From positions 682,001 through 746,000 of the forward strand of contig NZ_WSSC01000001.1 of the NCBI RefSeq assembly GCF_009792895.1: DNA of 64,000 bases, written 5' to 3'. This stretch comes from Pigmentibacter ruber (GTDB lineage: Bacteria; Bdellovibrionota_B; Oligoflexia; Silvanigrellales; Silvanigrellaceae). Every line of letters begins with the position of its first letter. The stretch's first letter is position 1. The notes below the pieces were generated by a model, which saw only the letters and a list, made by a program, of their open reading frames with translations, searched no databases and was not told the DNA's origin. The position numbers were made by a program, and so were the translations under genes. Shown here one piece after another: positions 34,887-44,479 of this stretch.

Positions 34887-36191
34887 CTATTTCCACATTG
34901 AGTATAGTATTTGAAAACTTCCGTCTTTCTTTTGATTTTTATCGCTTTGCTGATTTTTATCATCGGGTTGGTTTTTGTTCCCGTCCTTATTTTTGTCTCC
35001 AGCTTGATTCTTGTCATTTGTTTGGTTTTTATCATTAGCCTTATTTTTGTCATTGGCTTGGTTTTTATCATTAGCTTGATTTTTATTTCCAGAAGATTTG
35101 TTATCATCCATTTGAACGACAACAACAAGAGTTTTTTCAACCCCATTGACGACCCCTCTAGATTCAATTCTAAAAATATTGTCAGTATTTCCAAAAAGCA
35201 GATCTGTTATCTTATCGGTATCTTGAGTATCTTTATAGCCACTAATATTTTTTGATAACCAGTCTTTGGGATTATCTTTAAATTTTTCTTTTTCTTTTTT
35301 TAATTCAAAACGATCCCAATCTTGCTCATTGATTTCTTGACCTGGGGGCGTCAATAATGCAGCAATTAATTCAATAGGTGCAGAATTTATATTTAGACTT
35401 TTATTTTTGCCTGAGATAGGCCAAATTGTGAAATATGGGGAAAATATATTATAAATGTCATCTATATGGAAACCTGGAATTCTTCTCAATTCTTCTAAAC
35501 TTTCAAGTGCTCCATTTTTGGGTTTATATTTTAATCCTAACTCTGAATATGCTGCCAGTGCTCCTGTCTGTTGATAGCCATTAGTATTCGATTTTTTGAT
35601 ATATGCTGCTAGATTGTCAACCATCTGTTGTGGAGTATATCCATACATTTCTAAAACTTTTGCAGCATCTGGGTACGCAAATATTCTAAGGAAAGCTTTT
35701 TGTGCGTCGGCGGATAAATTCGCTTGCAATAAATTTAAATTTAATTTTGAATTTTCAGAAGTTATATTCAATACAAAATATCCTGGAATTGCTTTTAAAG
35801 CTTCTTGTATTTTTGGTGAAATTGCTTTGGTAAAATTTCCTCCAGACAGTTCTTCTAATTTTGCTAAACCAGAAGATCCAATTGGTTGTCCATTGATCAA
35901 AGAATACATATTTTTTGGAATTGGAATTAATGGATTACCTTCATATTTAGCTGCAAGTTGGTTCATATTAAGCATTATTTTTGCAAATTCAATCCCAGAT
36001 ATTGCACTTGCTTGAGCATCTAAACCATTACGTTCTTCGATAGCACCTCTTGCGCCAACTTGGGTTTGATAAACAATATCACCAATAACACCCATTATCA
36101 TTGCTACAAATACAAGAACAAATATTAGAGCAAAACCTTGGTCGTATTTTTTTAGTATTTTTTTGACAATTAATTTAACTATTATTGCCAT
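34887..36191 (-). CDS. gspK: Type II secretion minor pseudopilin GspK, with repeat tail
   Basis: A 434-residue minor pseudopilin. The prepilin-like N-terminus QGFALIFVLVFVAMIMG lacks the Glu5 of other pseudopilins, as is normal for GspK. SGIEFAKIMLN, then GYFVLNITSENSKLNLNLLQ and LNINSAPIELIAALL mark the GspK body. The last ~65 residues are a low-complexity hydrophilic tail built on NDKNQA-like hexads (34929-35090), not a usual GspK feature. Its start overlaps gspJ by 10 bp. It caps the pseudopilus tip with GspI and GspJ. Confidence 0.9.
   Translation of the reverse strand: MAIIVKLIVKKILKKYDQGFALIFVLVFVAMIMGVIGDIVYQTQVGARGAIEERNGLDAQASAISGIEFAKIMLNMNQLAAKYEGNPLIPIPKNMYSLINGQPIGSSGLAKLEELSGGNFTKAISPKIQEALKAIPGYFVLNITSENSKLNLNLLQANLSADAQKAFLRIFAYPDAAKVLEMYGYTPQQMVDNLAAYIKKSNTNGYQQTGALAAYSELGLKYKPKNGALESLEELRRIPGFHIDDIYNIFSPYFTIWPISGKNKSLNINSAPIELIAALLTPPGQEINEQDWDRFELKKEKEKFKDNPKDWLSKNISGYKDTQDTDKITDLLFGNTDNIFRIESRGVVNGVEKTLVVVVQMDDNKSSGNKNQANDKNQANDKNKANDKNQTNDKNQAGDKNKDGNKNQPDDKNQQSDKNQKKDGSFQILYSMWK
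34929..35090 (-). repeat. 18-bp tandem repeat coding for NDKNQA-like hexads in gspK
   Basis: About nine 18-bp units encode variants of N/G/D-D-K-N-Q/K-A/T/P. The units have diverged at single bases, so this is an old expansion within the coding frame. It stays in frame and does not interrupt the gene. Confidence 0.85.
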
Positions 36192-36946
36192 TTGAAATCT
36201 CCCGATGAAGGTTCTGTTACTTCTTGAGCACCATTGCTGCTTAAAACATATGCAATAGTGTCTAAAGCAAAGCTTCTTCTTTCTTTTTTTGTGTTTGGAG
36301 AAAGATCGAGAATTTGTTTTTCTGAGCTAGATTCAGGGAAATAAGTTTCTAAATGAATTTTTACCAGTTTGGGTATTTTATTTTGCGTGTCATTTGCAGA
36401 GCTATCCCATTCTTTTTGATATTCATTTCCATTCCAAAATTCTAAAGAAAAACTTTTTAAATCAGGAACCAAGACTTCTTGAAATCCAACTCCAGAGTTT
36501 TCTATATTTTCAACCATATCAGTATCAACAACTCTAATGAGTTCAAGTTTTTTTGAATCTTTATTATTAGGTCTAATATAGTAACGGACATACGCCAAGT
36601 TACTTTGAGTAGAATTTCCAAGTAAAGATCTAAAATTTTGAACAGCGAGTATTAGATTTTCATTTTTAAAACTAAACTTTGGTGGAACAGCTCGAACAGA
36701 TAAATTAAGCGAAGCTAAATCATTAGGATTAGATACATAAGAACTTTGAATGTCACTATAAATTTTATCCATCGCCATATTGATAGCGTGTTGCACAGAA
36801 TTGTGTGCTGTTACTTTTTCGCGGGTTTCAATTTGATTTGTCAAAATATTAATAGTTAACATCCCAATTGTTGCTAAAATAGAAATAGCTAAAACAATTT
36901 CTATCAACGTAAATCCTTCTTGTTTCTTAATAATTGTAATTTGCAT
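36182..36946 (-). CDS. gspJ: Type II secretion minor pseudopilin GspJ
   Basis: A 254-residue protein with the prepilin peptidase site EGFTLIEIVLAISILATIG at residues 10-28; cleavage is before F. It should join GspI and GspK at the pseudopilus tip in the inner membrane/periplasm. The gene overlaps gspK by 10 bp and follows gspI by 5 bp. No ordinary domain beyond the pseudopilin fold is visible. Confidence 0.9.
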   Translation of the reverse strand: MQITIIKKQEGFTLIEIVLAISILATIGMLTINILTNQIETREKVTAHNSVQHAINMAMDKIYSDIQSSYVSNPNDLASLNLSVRAVPPKFSFKNENLILAVQNFRSLLGNSTQSNLAYVRYYIRPNNKDSKKLELIRVVDTDMVENIENSGVGFQEVLVPDLKSFSLEFWNGNEYQKEWDSSANDTQNKIPKLVKIHLETYFPESSSEKQILDLSPNTKKERRSFALDTIAYVLSSNGAQEVTEPSSGDFKWQ

Positions 36947-36951
36947 TGAAT

Positions 36952-37683
36952 TTACCGATTACCTGTATTGTTGTTATTGTTTCCATTATTATTTTGATTA
37001 TTACCGTTATTACTATTATTTTGATTGTTACCGTTATTACTATTATTTTGATTGTTACCGTTATTATTACTGCTACCAGGAGGGTCAGGAAGATTAATAT
37101 TTGCAAATGTATTTTTATCTACAAAAAAGAAACCCTCATTGATAGTTTTATTTACTATACCACTTGTCCATTTTACTTCGATTAAAAAGTTACTAAAAAA
37201 ACCGTTTGGACTTGATCCAGCACTACTATCTAATACCGACGTTATTGAAGCCAGCATTCTATCCACATCTTGATTTTCGTTACCTTGTGGATTGACTATA
37301 TTATATATTCCAATGGCACTAGTTAAAAATTGTGATATTTTAACTTCTTTTAATTCTTTTCTTTTTAAAGAAATACTAAATTGTGAATCAGTGACCCAAG
37401 GATAATTTTTTTCTTCAGGTAATTTATCTTGACCTTGTGTTTCAATAACATATTGCATTTGTGCGATTGCTGAACGGGCAGCCCAAGATCCTTTCATCCC
37501 GTCAGAGGCAATTTGGGTGACTGAAATAATAGATGATTGTAATCCAACTATACTTGCAACTGTAACGGATAAAATAGCTATTGCAAGAATACATTCAAAT
37601 AAAGTAAAACCTTCAGCAGTTTGCATTTTAATTAAATTATTTTTAAAAAGATTATTATCTTTTAGGTAATGAAAAATTTGCAT
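36952..37683 (-). CDS. gspI: Type II secretion minor pseudopilin GspI, with Asn/Gly-rich tail
   Basis: A 243-residue protein with prepilin site AEGFTLFECILAIAILSVTV (residues 23-42). The ATG at 37683 has GAAGG upstream and is chosen although it gives a long leader; the ATG at 37626 lacks an RBS. The C-terminal ~40 residues are Asn/Gly/Gln-rich repeats (NNGNNQNNS), which the usual ~120-residue GspI does not have. The start overlaps the gspH end by 29 bp. It is a minor pseudopilin of the tip complex. Confidence 0.85.
   Translation of the reverse strand: MQIFHYLKDNNLFKNNLIKMQTAEGFTLFECILAIAILSVTVASIVGLQSSIISVTQIASDGMKGSWAARSAIAQMQYVIETQGQDKLPEEKNYPWVTDSQFSISLKRKELKEVKISQFLTSAIGIYNIVNPQGNENQDVDRMLASITSVLDSSAGSSPNGFFSNFLIEVKWTSGIVNKTINEGFFFVDKNTFANINLPDPPGSSNNNGNNQNNSNNGNNQNNSNNGNNQNNNGNNNNNTGNR
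36967..37068 (-). repeat. 27-bp tandem repeat coding for the Asn-rich tail of gspI
   Basis: The unit encodes NNGNNQNNS; about three near-identical copies occur, followed by a shorter degenerate stretch of Asn codons. The copies are more alike than those in gspK, consistent with recent slippage. Confidence 0.85.
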
Positions 37684-38464
37684 CTTGAAAACCTTCTAGC
37701 AAATTACACTCACCTGTCAGTGAATTTAAATTTAAAGTATATTTTGGCCCAGTTTCACTGATAGTATTAGGATTATCTTTATTTGCCATTGCAAGTTTTA
37801 TTGAAGTAGACGTTGCTGTTCCGTTAGGTAAGAAATAGATGTAGGCAAATTCTTTTTTTGTTTTGTCCGAACTAGATAAAATTTCTACATAATCAAATTT
37901 TTTTGCTGATAAACTTGATAGAACTTGCGCAAAAATAATTCCACTAGAAAGTTTTTGGCGATAAATAACAGCATCATTTATTTCTTTCCAATCAACAGGT
38001 TTTAATACTTTGCGTTGGACAACAGCAATGCTCCGAATGGAATAATTTTTATTATCTCCAGAAGTAGTTGGCATTGGTCTATCTGCAAGGTCTTTATACT
38101 TTTCATCTAATATTTTTAAAATTTCTGCTCTTTTGTCACGTTTTTGCAGACTTTCTGATTCTGAATCAGAATCTAGTAAAGGAGGTCTTCCTTCGTAACC
38201 AAGTGGAGCTTGTTCAACCCAAAATTCACTATTTTTGATATCAAAAACCATTCGATGCATTCTTCCTGAAAAGATTGCATCATCATAGGCACTGCGAATT
38301 TGAGCTGTTAGATTTCTTAAACTAGTAGACATTTGGGAGTCCACGGAAAGCTTTAAATTAGGAATAATAACAACTGCTATAGTCCCTATTAGAGCTAAAA
38401 CAATAATAATCTCAAAAAGAGAAAACCCGTGTTGATTGTTTTTTTTTCCAAAAACTTTTCGCAT
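37655..38464 (-). CDS. gspH: Type II secretion minor pseudopilin GspH
   Basis: The ATG at 38464 gives 269 residues; an in-frame TTG at 38485 is possible, and neither has a clear RBS. HGFSLFEIIIVLALIGTIAV is the prepilin site with Glu5. NLTAQIRSAYDDAIFSGRMH is typical of GspH helices. GspH lies at the boundary between major and minor pseudopilins. It is followed by gspI (overlapping) and preceded by gspG (29 bp). Confidence 0.85.
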   Translation of the reverse strand: MRKVFGKKNNQHGFSLFEIIIVLALIGTIAVVIIPNLKLSVDSQMSTSLRNLTAQIRSAYDDAIFSGRMHRMVFDIKNSEFWVEQAPLGYEGRPPLLDSDSESESLQKRDKRAEILKILDEKYKDLADRPMPTTSGDNKNYSIRSIAVVQRKVLKPVDWKEINDAVIYRQKLSSGIIFAQVLSSLSAKKFDYVEILSSSDKTKKEFAYIYFLPNGTATSTSIKLAMANKDNPNTISETGPKYTLNLNSLTGECNLLEGFQDANFSLPKR

Positions 38465-38493
38465 GGAGCAAAAGAAGCTAATCAAATTAGAGT

Positions 38494-38952
38494 TCAGTTT
38501 TGTGCTCCTGCTTCACTAGATTTGCAATCTACTTTCTTGCCATTAAGGTAACAAAGAGATGCTGCACTATTGGCTGTGCCTTCTGGACCATTAGAAATAA
38601 TAAGTGGACCTTTTGGAGTTAACTTATATTCAAAAGGATTACCCCAACCATCTTTTAAATCATCTTCAGAAGCAATGGGTGCTCCAGGATTTGTAGTTAA
38701 TGATTGTAAACCTTGTCCAGTTGTTGGAAACTTTCCTTGTGCCAATTGAAACTGAATTAATTTTGATTGTAGAGTATAAGCCTTAGTATCAGTAATACCA
38801 GACTTTGCTTGTTCGTTACTTCCAGAAATACGTGCAACGATGATTCCCATTAAAGTACCAATTATGGCAACCACAATGATAATTTCCATCAAGGAAAATC
38901 CAGCTTGGCAATTTAAATCTTTTTTCACACGTAAAAAATTTTTTATTTTCAT
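38494..38952 (-). CDS. gspG: Type II secretion major pseudopilin GspG
   Basis: The 152-residue protein starts at the ATG at 38952, with GGAG 8 bp upstream. The prepilin site is QAGFSLMEIIIVVAIIGTLM. GKFPTTGQGLQSLTTNPGAP and WGNPFEYKLTPKG are GspG landmarks, including calcium-site-type segments. It forms the pseudopilus shaft. GspG is the most conserved pseudopilin, and this copy looks intact. Confidence 0.95.
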   Translation of the reverse strand: MKIKNFLRVKKDLNCQAGFSLMEIIIVVAIIGTLMGIIVARISGSNEQAKSGITDTKAYTLQSKLIQFQLAQGKFPTTGQGLQSLTTNPGAPIASEDDLKDGWGNPFEYKLTPKGPLIISNGPEGTANSAASLCYLNGKKVDCKSSEAGAQN

Positions 38953-39003
38953 AAAATAGAACTCCATCTCCAAAGAAGAATACGATTATACAAATATCTA
39001 AAT

Positions 39004-40233
39004 TCAGTGCAACTGATTCATAGCCGCCATCATAGGTCCTATGACAGACATTACCATCACGAAGACGACTCCTGCCATAAAAATCATCATTGCTGGTTCT
39101 ATCAATCGTGTTGTTACCACAATTTGATTGTTTACATCATCATCATAAACATTGGAAATATTAACAAGCATTTCTTCAAGTTGTCCCGTTTTTTCGCCTG
39201 TTTTTAACATATGGATAACCATGGTTGGAAATTTACCAGTTCTTTCAAGAGCAATTGCTAGTTTGTCGCCGTCTTGTACTTTAACAATAGCCTCGTCTAA
39301 GGCTTTTTCCATCACACTATTTCCCACAACTTTCCTAGTTAACTGCAAACCTTCAACTATTCGTACACCACTAGACAATATTGTAGAAAGAGTTTTTGAA
39401 AAGCGTGAAATGGTTACTTTTTGGATGAGCGGTCCGATCACTGGTGCTGTATACATAATTGTATCCAGTTTTTGGCGACCTTTTTCAGTCTTTGACCAAG
39501 AATAAGTACCAAAAATTGCTAGTCCTAAAAATACCACACAAATGAGCCACCAATCTTGCATCCAATTAGAAATGTCGTTCATTAATACTGTATACCAAGG
39601 TAAAGTAACTTTTAATGTAGTAAAAGATTTTGTCATTTGTGGCATTACTTTTACAAATAAATAAATAACAACTGCGATTGCCATTACGACCATAAGAGCT
39701 GGATAAGTTAAAGCTCCAACTACTTTTCTTTTAATTTCTATCTGGTAATTAATAAATTCTGATAATCTTTGCATTACTAAAGGCAATGCACCAGCTTTTT
39801 CCGCAGCTGCAATCATATTTGTATAAATTGAAGAAAAAACTTTTGGGAAATTTTTATGTGCATCGGATAAAGATTTTCCTTCAGATACAAGTTCACGCAT
39901 TTTAACATATACAGATTTCAATTCATCATTTTCTACTTGATCAGCAATTGCACGCAAAGCATCGTTGATATCTACTGCTGAACGTAACAAAATAGCGAAT
40001 TGTTTTGTAGCATTAGCAATGTCCTCAGGCTTGGGAGGTTTACGATTTAGCATTGCAATAATGCCTGATTTTCCTTCAGCTGCACTTGCTCTGCTATCAA
40101 TCTTTAATTCAAGAACGTAGATACCTTGTTTCTTTAATTTTTGTTTTGCATCTTTAGGTGATTCTGCTTCTATATATGCTTTTAATTTTTTTCCTGTGCG
40201 TGCATTTTGCCCTTTGTAAGAATACATAGGCAT
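39004..40233 (-). CDS. gspF: Type II secretion inner-membrane platform protein GspF
   Basis: A 409-residue protein with two repeated GspF/PilC helical domains. MPMYSYKGQNARTGKKLKAY and AKQKLKKQGIYVLEL form the N-terminal segment. RSAVDINDALRAIADQVEND and SSGVRIVEGLQLTRKVVGN mark the two repeats, each followed by membrane helices. It is the rotary platform on which GspE acts. The gene lies 2 bp after gspE. Confidence 0.95.
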   Translation of the reverse strand: MPMYSYKGQNARTGKKLKAYIEAESPKDAKQKLKKQGIYVLELKIDSRASAAEGKSGIIAMLNRKPPKPEDIANATKQFAILLRSAVDINDALRAIADQVENDELKSVYVKMRELVSEGKSLSDAHKNFPKVFSSIYTNMIAAAEKAGALPLVMQRLSEFINYQIEIKRKVVGALTYPALMVVMAIAVVIYLFVKVMPQMTKSFTTLKVTLPWYTVLMNDISNWMQDWWLICVVFLGLAIFGTYSWSKTEKGRQKLDTIMYTAPVIGPLIQKVTISRFSKTLSTILSSGVRIVEGLQLTRKVVGNSVMEKALDEAIVKVQDGDKLAIALERTGKFPTMVIHMLKTGEKTGQLEEMLVNISNVYDDDVNNQIVVTTRLIEPAMMIFMAGVVFVMVMSVIGPMMAAMNQLH

Positions 40234-40235
40234 AA

Positions 40236-42062
40236 CTATTTCACCTCTTCTTGTTCATGTTCGGATTGAGTTGCGTAGAGTGCTTCTTCTAAAGTTGTTT
40301 CACCATTTAAAAAGCGCTCATGCGCTGAATCTCGGAGGGTTTTCATTCCTCTTTGCACACACATTTTTTTCAAACTAGCTCCATCAGAGCTCTTTAAGAC
40401 AAAATTTCGGACGTGTTCATCAAATACAAGCAACTCATAGATCCCAATACGACCAGCGTATCCATTATTTTTACAATTACTACACCCACCATCACGCGCT
40501 TTATAGAAAACCTTTCCAGTTGTTTGCTTTGGAGCTAATCCTAGTAAACTCAATTCTTCAGCTGTGTGTTGAGTTTGTTCTTTGCAATTTGGGCAGACTC
40601 GTCTGACAAGTCTTACTGCTAAAATAGCAACAACGGCAGTGGTAATTTGAAATGGCTCAATGCCAAAATCAACTAAACGAGTTACAGAAGCAGCTGTGTC
40701 GTTAGTGTGTAATGTACTAAATACCAAGTGACCCGTAATAGAAGCCTGTACCGCAATTTGCGCAGTTTCAGAGTCACGAATTTCACCAATTAAAATTATG
40801 TTTGGGTTTTGCCGTAAAATGGATCGCAAAGCAGCTGCAAACGTGAGTCCTGCTTTATCATTTACTTCTACTTGACTCACACCTGGTAATTGAATTTCCA
40901 CAGGGTCTTCAACTGTAATAATACTTACATCAGGTTTATTAATATGCATTAAAGCAGAAGCAAGCGTCGTAGTTTTTCCTGAACCAGTTGGTCCAGTGAC
41001 TAAAACAATACCATGTTTTTGATTTACAACTTGCTTAAAGCTTTTTAGGAGTGCTTTTGGCATACCAATATCTTCCAAATTTGGCAGACCACCGGACTTA
41101 TCCAAAATACGTAACACTATTCTTTCACCAAATTTTATCGGTAATGTACTTACACGCACATCAATTTCACGGGTACCAACTTTTAAAGTAATACGCCCAT
41201 CTTGAGGTAAACGGCTCTCAGCAATATTTAACTTCGCTAAAATTTTGATGCGCGTAGAAACACTCGACTGATATTTTTTTGGAATGACTCTAACTTCACG
41301 CAATCTACCATCTACACGAAACCGCACTGATACGCGATCTTCAAATGGTTCAATATGAATATCGGAAGCTTTTTCTGTAATACTCCGCCGAATAATGGCT
41401 GTTACTTCTTTCCTAACTGGTGCTTCTTCATTATCTTGTAAAAGATTATGAGCAACATCAAGCCCTTCAATTCCATCTATATCGTCGTCTGATGTTGCTG
41501 TTAATCCTTTATTTTGATCAACAAGCTCTTGTCTTTCAAAAACATTATTTATTGCAGCTTCGACTAAATCTTTTGGGGCAACCACTCTTTTAATATTTTT
41601 ATTTAACAAAACTCTTAAATCATCAATACTAACTGTATCTAAAGGGTTTGCTACCGCTACTGTTACGTTAAGTTCGTCTTCTGAAATAGGGACAAACATG
41701 TGTTGTAAACAAAAACTAATATTTAATTTTTCTATTAGTTTAGGATCGATTTCATGGAATGGAAAATTATCTCTGAACTCTAAATTTAAGTGAATAGATA
41801 GTGCTTTTAACATATCTACTTCTTGAATAAGCTCATTTTCAATTAATATTTCACTTAAAGTACGGTTTGTTGCTTGTTGTTCAAGAATTGCTTCTTCAAT
41901 ATTGTTTTGTGGTACTTTAAAATCATTAAATAAGATATCTTCCAAATTTCTGTTTTTGGAAGAAAATTCTGTTGTAGAAAACTGGTCAGGATTCACTTTA
42001 ATTTTAGATAAAATGAGTTTTGCCGCATCTTCAACTGTTAAATTTGTTTGCTCAGTTGCCAT
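40236..42062 (-). CDS. gspE: Type II secretion ATPase GspE
   Basis: A 608-residue hexameric ATPase that powers pseudopilus assembly. Residues 1-180 are the N-terminal MshEN/T2SSE_N region, longer than in minimal GspE. The core has the Walker A GPTGSGKTTTLAS, the Asp box VTVEDPVEIQLPGVSQVEV, Walker B LRQNPNIILIGEIRDSETA and the His box STLHTNDTAASV. A tetra-Cys zinc motif (CPNCKEQ and CSNCKNNGYAG) follows. It sits between gspD (upstream) and gspF. Confidence 0.96.
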   Translation of the reverse strand: MATEQTNLTVEDAAKLILSKIKVNPDQFSTTEFSSKNRNLEDILFNDFKVPQNNIEEAILEQQATNRTLSEILIENELIQEVDMLKALSIHLNLEFRDNFPFHEIDPKLIEKLNISFCLQHMFVPISEDELNVTVAVANPLDTVSIDDLRVLLNKNIKRVVAPKDLVEAAINNVFERQELVDQNKGLTATSDDDIDGIEGLDVAHNLLQDNEEAPVRKEVTAIIRRSITEKASDIHIEPFEDRVSVRFRVDGRLREVRVIPKKYQSSVSTRIKILAKLNIAESRLPQDGRITLKVGTREIDVRVSTLPIKFGERIVLRILDKSGGLPNLEDIGMPKALLKSFKQVVNQKHGIVLVTGPTGSGKTTTLASALMHINKPDVSIITVEDPVEIQLPGVSQVEVNDKAGLTFAAALRSILRQNPNIILIGEIRDSETAQIAVQASITGHLVFSTLHTNDTAASVTRLVDFGIEPFQITTAVVAILAVRLVRRVCPNCKEQTQHTAEELSLLGLAPKQTTGKVFYKARDGGCSNCKNNGYAGRIGIYELLVFDEHVRNFVLKSSDGASLKKMCVQRGMKTLRDSAHERFLNGETTLEEALYATQSEHEQEEVK

Positions 42063-42085
42063 TGTTTTGATCTGACCTCACAAAA

Positions 42086-44479
42086 TTAATTATTAAAAGG
42101 CGGCGGTGGTGGTGGTGCTGAAGGTTGTGGAAAGCCAAACCCTCCTCCACTTTGATTGCTTGAAGGCGCATTGATTGGATTAGGATCTTCGCTAGGTAAT
42201 TGCACTTTTTTAGGCAATTGATCTTGCTGACTTTGCAAATTTTCTTGGTTACTTTTGCTTGCTTCTTCATCACCTTTGTAAGGTGGTGGCGCTTTTCCAT
42301 CTTCTTCTGTAGGTAAGCGAGAATAGAAATCTTGCTTTTTAAATTTTTCACCGTAAAACGCCTTTAAAAATGCGTCACGGTCTTTAATTTTTTGCTGGTA
42401 TATTTTTTCAAGATCTTCGGAATTTCTCACAATATGTGGGGTAATAAATAAATTTAAATTTACTTTTTCTTTACCATTTATGGATGTCTTAAATAGCCAA
42501 CCTAAAATTGGAATATCACCTAATAATGGTACTTTCCTTTCTTCAATCACAGTTTTTTCTTTGGTAATACCACCTATGACAGCTGTTTGTCCGTTTTGGA
42601 CTATTAACACGGATTCTGCTGAGCGTTTACTTATTGGATTCGGAGCACCTTCCTTGACTGCCGCAGCATCATCAAGCTTTAAGTTGATTTTCATGGTGAC
42701 AAAATCGGCTCTGGAAATTTGCGGCGTAACTTTTAATTCTGTTGAGACGGTATATTTTGTAGTTGTATCTATAATTCCACTACCGTTTGGATTGTTTGTT
42801 TTACTTGTCACGCTATATTCTTCATTAGAGGAAAATAAAGCCTGTTCATTATCTGAAACAATCATACTGGGATTTTGTAAAATATTAGAATTAGAGTCTG
42901 TTTTTAAGGCAAATAATAATGCCCCTGGTGTTAAGCTAAATGGCCCTAAATTTATTGTGCTATTGCTCATCAAACCTAATATAGCTTCGCCATTTTTTAC
43001 AGAACCAGCTAAAGCGCTAGGATCTGCTGTTTGACCTGTTTGCGAAAAAAAGAGGGGAGCCCCTTGAGAAACGTTAAAGCCAAAAGGTACCGTGTAACCA
43101 TTGCCTGTTACAGAACCAGCTAAAGCAGAAGGTGACCATGCAAAACCATTGCCTACTCTCATATCAATAATATTTGCTTCAACATAAACCTGAGCACGTC
43201 TTTTATCTAATTGTGCAATGATATTATCAAGCTCATCAAAAGCAGATTTACTTCCTTGGATAACCAAAGAATTTGTCGGTTTATCTGCCGTTACTTTAAC
43301 TCCATTAAGATCCGCAACCGCTTGACCTTGTTGAGCGGGTGTATTTGGTGCACCAGGTACGTTCATTGGAGTAGGATAAAATGCTGGTCTAAAAGAATTA
43401 TTATTTTGTTTGTTAGTACCTTGAGTTAGTGCTTGCAAAGTTTGGGCTAATTTTTCTGAATCAGCATAATCTAACGGTCTGACACGTACCATAGTTTGAG
43501 AGTTTTGATCTTGAGAAGGTTTATCAATGCGTTGAATAAAGCGCGCAACATCATCTAAACCACTTGACGGTCCGACTAAAATCACAGAATTAGTACGTTC
43601 ATCTGCTAACACTTTTTGCACACTTAGTGATGGACCATTTCTATTTCCAAAAATTTCATTTACTTTTGTTACTGTATCTTTTGCATCCATATAGTTTATT
43701 GGAATAATGGAAACAATAGGTTGATTAGATTTGGAATCTAATAATTTAATCACTTCTAATATTCTTCTAATTCTATTTCCAGTATCAGTTAAAATTAAAG
43801 AGTTTGTTGTTGTGAAAGCTGCATATTGAGTGATACCAAGTAATGGTCTTAATTGATTGATAACTGTGTTTGCATCAATATAACGTAACGGAATTACCTG
43901 ATTAATAATTTCATCTGTTGAAGGAGACCAGTTTTCCCCATAATAAGTTTTAATATTAGATGACTTTGCATTTGCAATTGGAAGAATTTTTACAACAGAT
44001 CCTGTGTCAACAGTTGTAAAACCAGAAATATTAAGAGCACTTAAAAAAGCTTGATATGCTTCTTCTTTAGTAACCTTTTCTGGAGAAATTATAGAGATAC
44101 GTGAAGAACCAGCAACACCTTGCGCCAACACAAAGTTTTTGTTTGTCCACATCCCAATTGTTTTAATAATGTCGCTTAAGTTAGCACCATTTGGGAAATC
44201 AATACTCACTAATTCCTGTCCGTGTGGAATAGCATCAGCGGGAGATTTTTTTACTGAATTTGTTTGTTCAGTATTTTGCGGAGGAGATGGTGTTTTTGTT
44301 TTGTTAATCTGAGAATTTGAAGCAGGTGCTTTAGGAGGAGATGATGGAGGCGTCTGTGCAAGCAAAGATGGACTCACTACAATTCCTAAACCAGTTGTAC
44401 CGACTAATACCAAATGAAGGGCATTTGAATGCCTTCTGAATGTTTTTGTTTTTAAAACGTTTAACTTCTTCTGATTCAT
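42086..44479 (-). CDS. gspD: Type II secretion secretin GspD, with Pro/Gln tail
   Basis: A 797-residue outer-membrane secretin. After an unusual N-terminus (signal-like residues 20-41) comes a Pro-rich linker, then N0-N3 domains (DANTVINQLRPLLGITQYAA, PINYMDAKDTVTKVNEIFGN), then the secretin domain (LQNPSMIVSDNEQALFSSNE; VIGGITKEKTVIEERKVPLL; GWLFKTS). The last ~60 residues are Gln-, Ser- and Pro-rich (ending SAPPPPPPFNN). It forms the outer-membrane channel. It overlaps the preceding gspC-like gene by 4 bp. Confidence 0.96.
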   Translation of the reverse strand: MNQKKLNVLKTKTFRRHSNALHLVLVGTTGLGIVVSPSLLAQTPPSSPPKAPASNSQINKTKTPSPPQNTEQTNSVKKSPADAIPHGQELVSIDFPNGANLSDIIKTIGMWTNKNFVLAQGVAGSSRISIISPEKVTKEEAYQAFLSALNISGFTTVDTGSVVKILPIANAKSSNIKTYYGENWSPSTDEIINQVIPLRYIDANTVINQLRPLLGITQYAAFTTTNSLILTDTGNRIRRILEVIKLLDSKSNQPIVSIIPINYMDAKDTVTKVNEIFGNRNGPSLSVQKVLADERTNSVILVGPSSGLDDVARFIQRIDKPSQDQNSQTMVRVRPLDYADSEKLAQTLQALTQGTNKQNNNSFRPAFYPTPMNVPGAPNTPAQQGQAVADLNGVKVTADKPTNSLVIQGSKSAFDELDNIIAQLDKRRAQVYVEANIIDMRVGNGFAWSPSALAGSVTGNGYTVPFGFNVSQGAPLFFSQTGQTADPSALAGSVKNGEAILGLMSNSTINLGPFSLTPGALLFALKTDSNSNILQNPSMIVSDNEQALFSSNEEYSVTSKTNNPNGSGIIDTTTKYTVSTELKVTPQISRADFVTMKINLKLDDAAAVKEGAPNPISKRSAESVLIVQNGQTAVIGGITKEKTVIEERKVPLLGDIPILGWLFKTSINGKEKVNLNLFITPHIVRNSEDLEKIYQQKIKDRDAFLKAFYGEKFKKQDFYSRLPTEEDGKAPPPYKGDEEASKSNQENLQSQQDQLPKKVQLPSEDPNPINAPSSNQSGGGFGFPQPSAPPPPPPFNN

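Noticed and set aside
34868-35255. Open frames on both strands over the gspK tail, rich in Lys/Thr/Met or Ile/Val
   Set aside because: They arise from the tandem repeat of gspK read in other frames and have no independent signal.
36967-37068. Short direct repeats suggesting a CRISPR array
   Set aside because: The units are contiguous with no unique spacers and encode an in-frame Asn-rich tail.
42480-43034. 184-codon plus-strand open frame
   Set aside because: It lies entirely antisense to the strongly conserved secretin domain of gspD, so it is a shadow of that gene.
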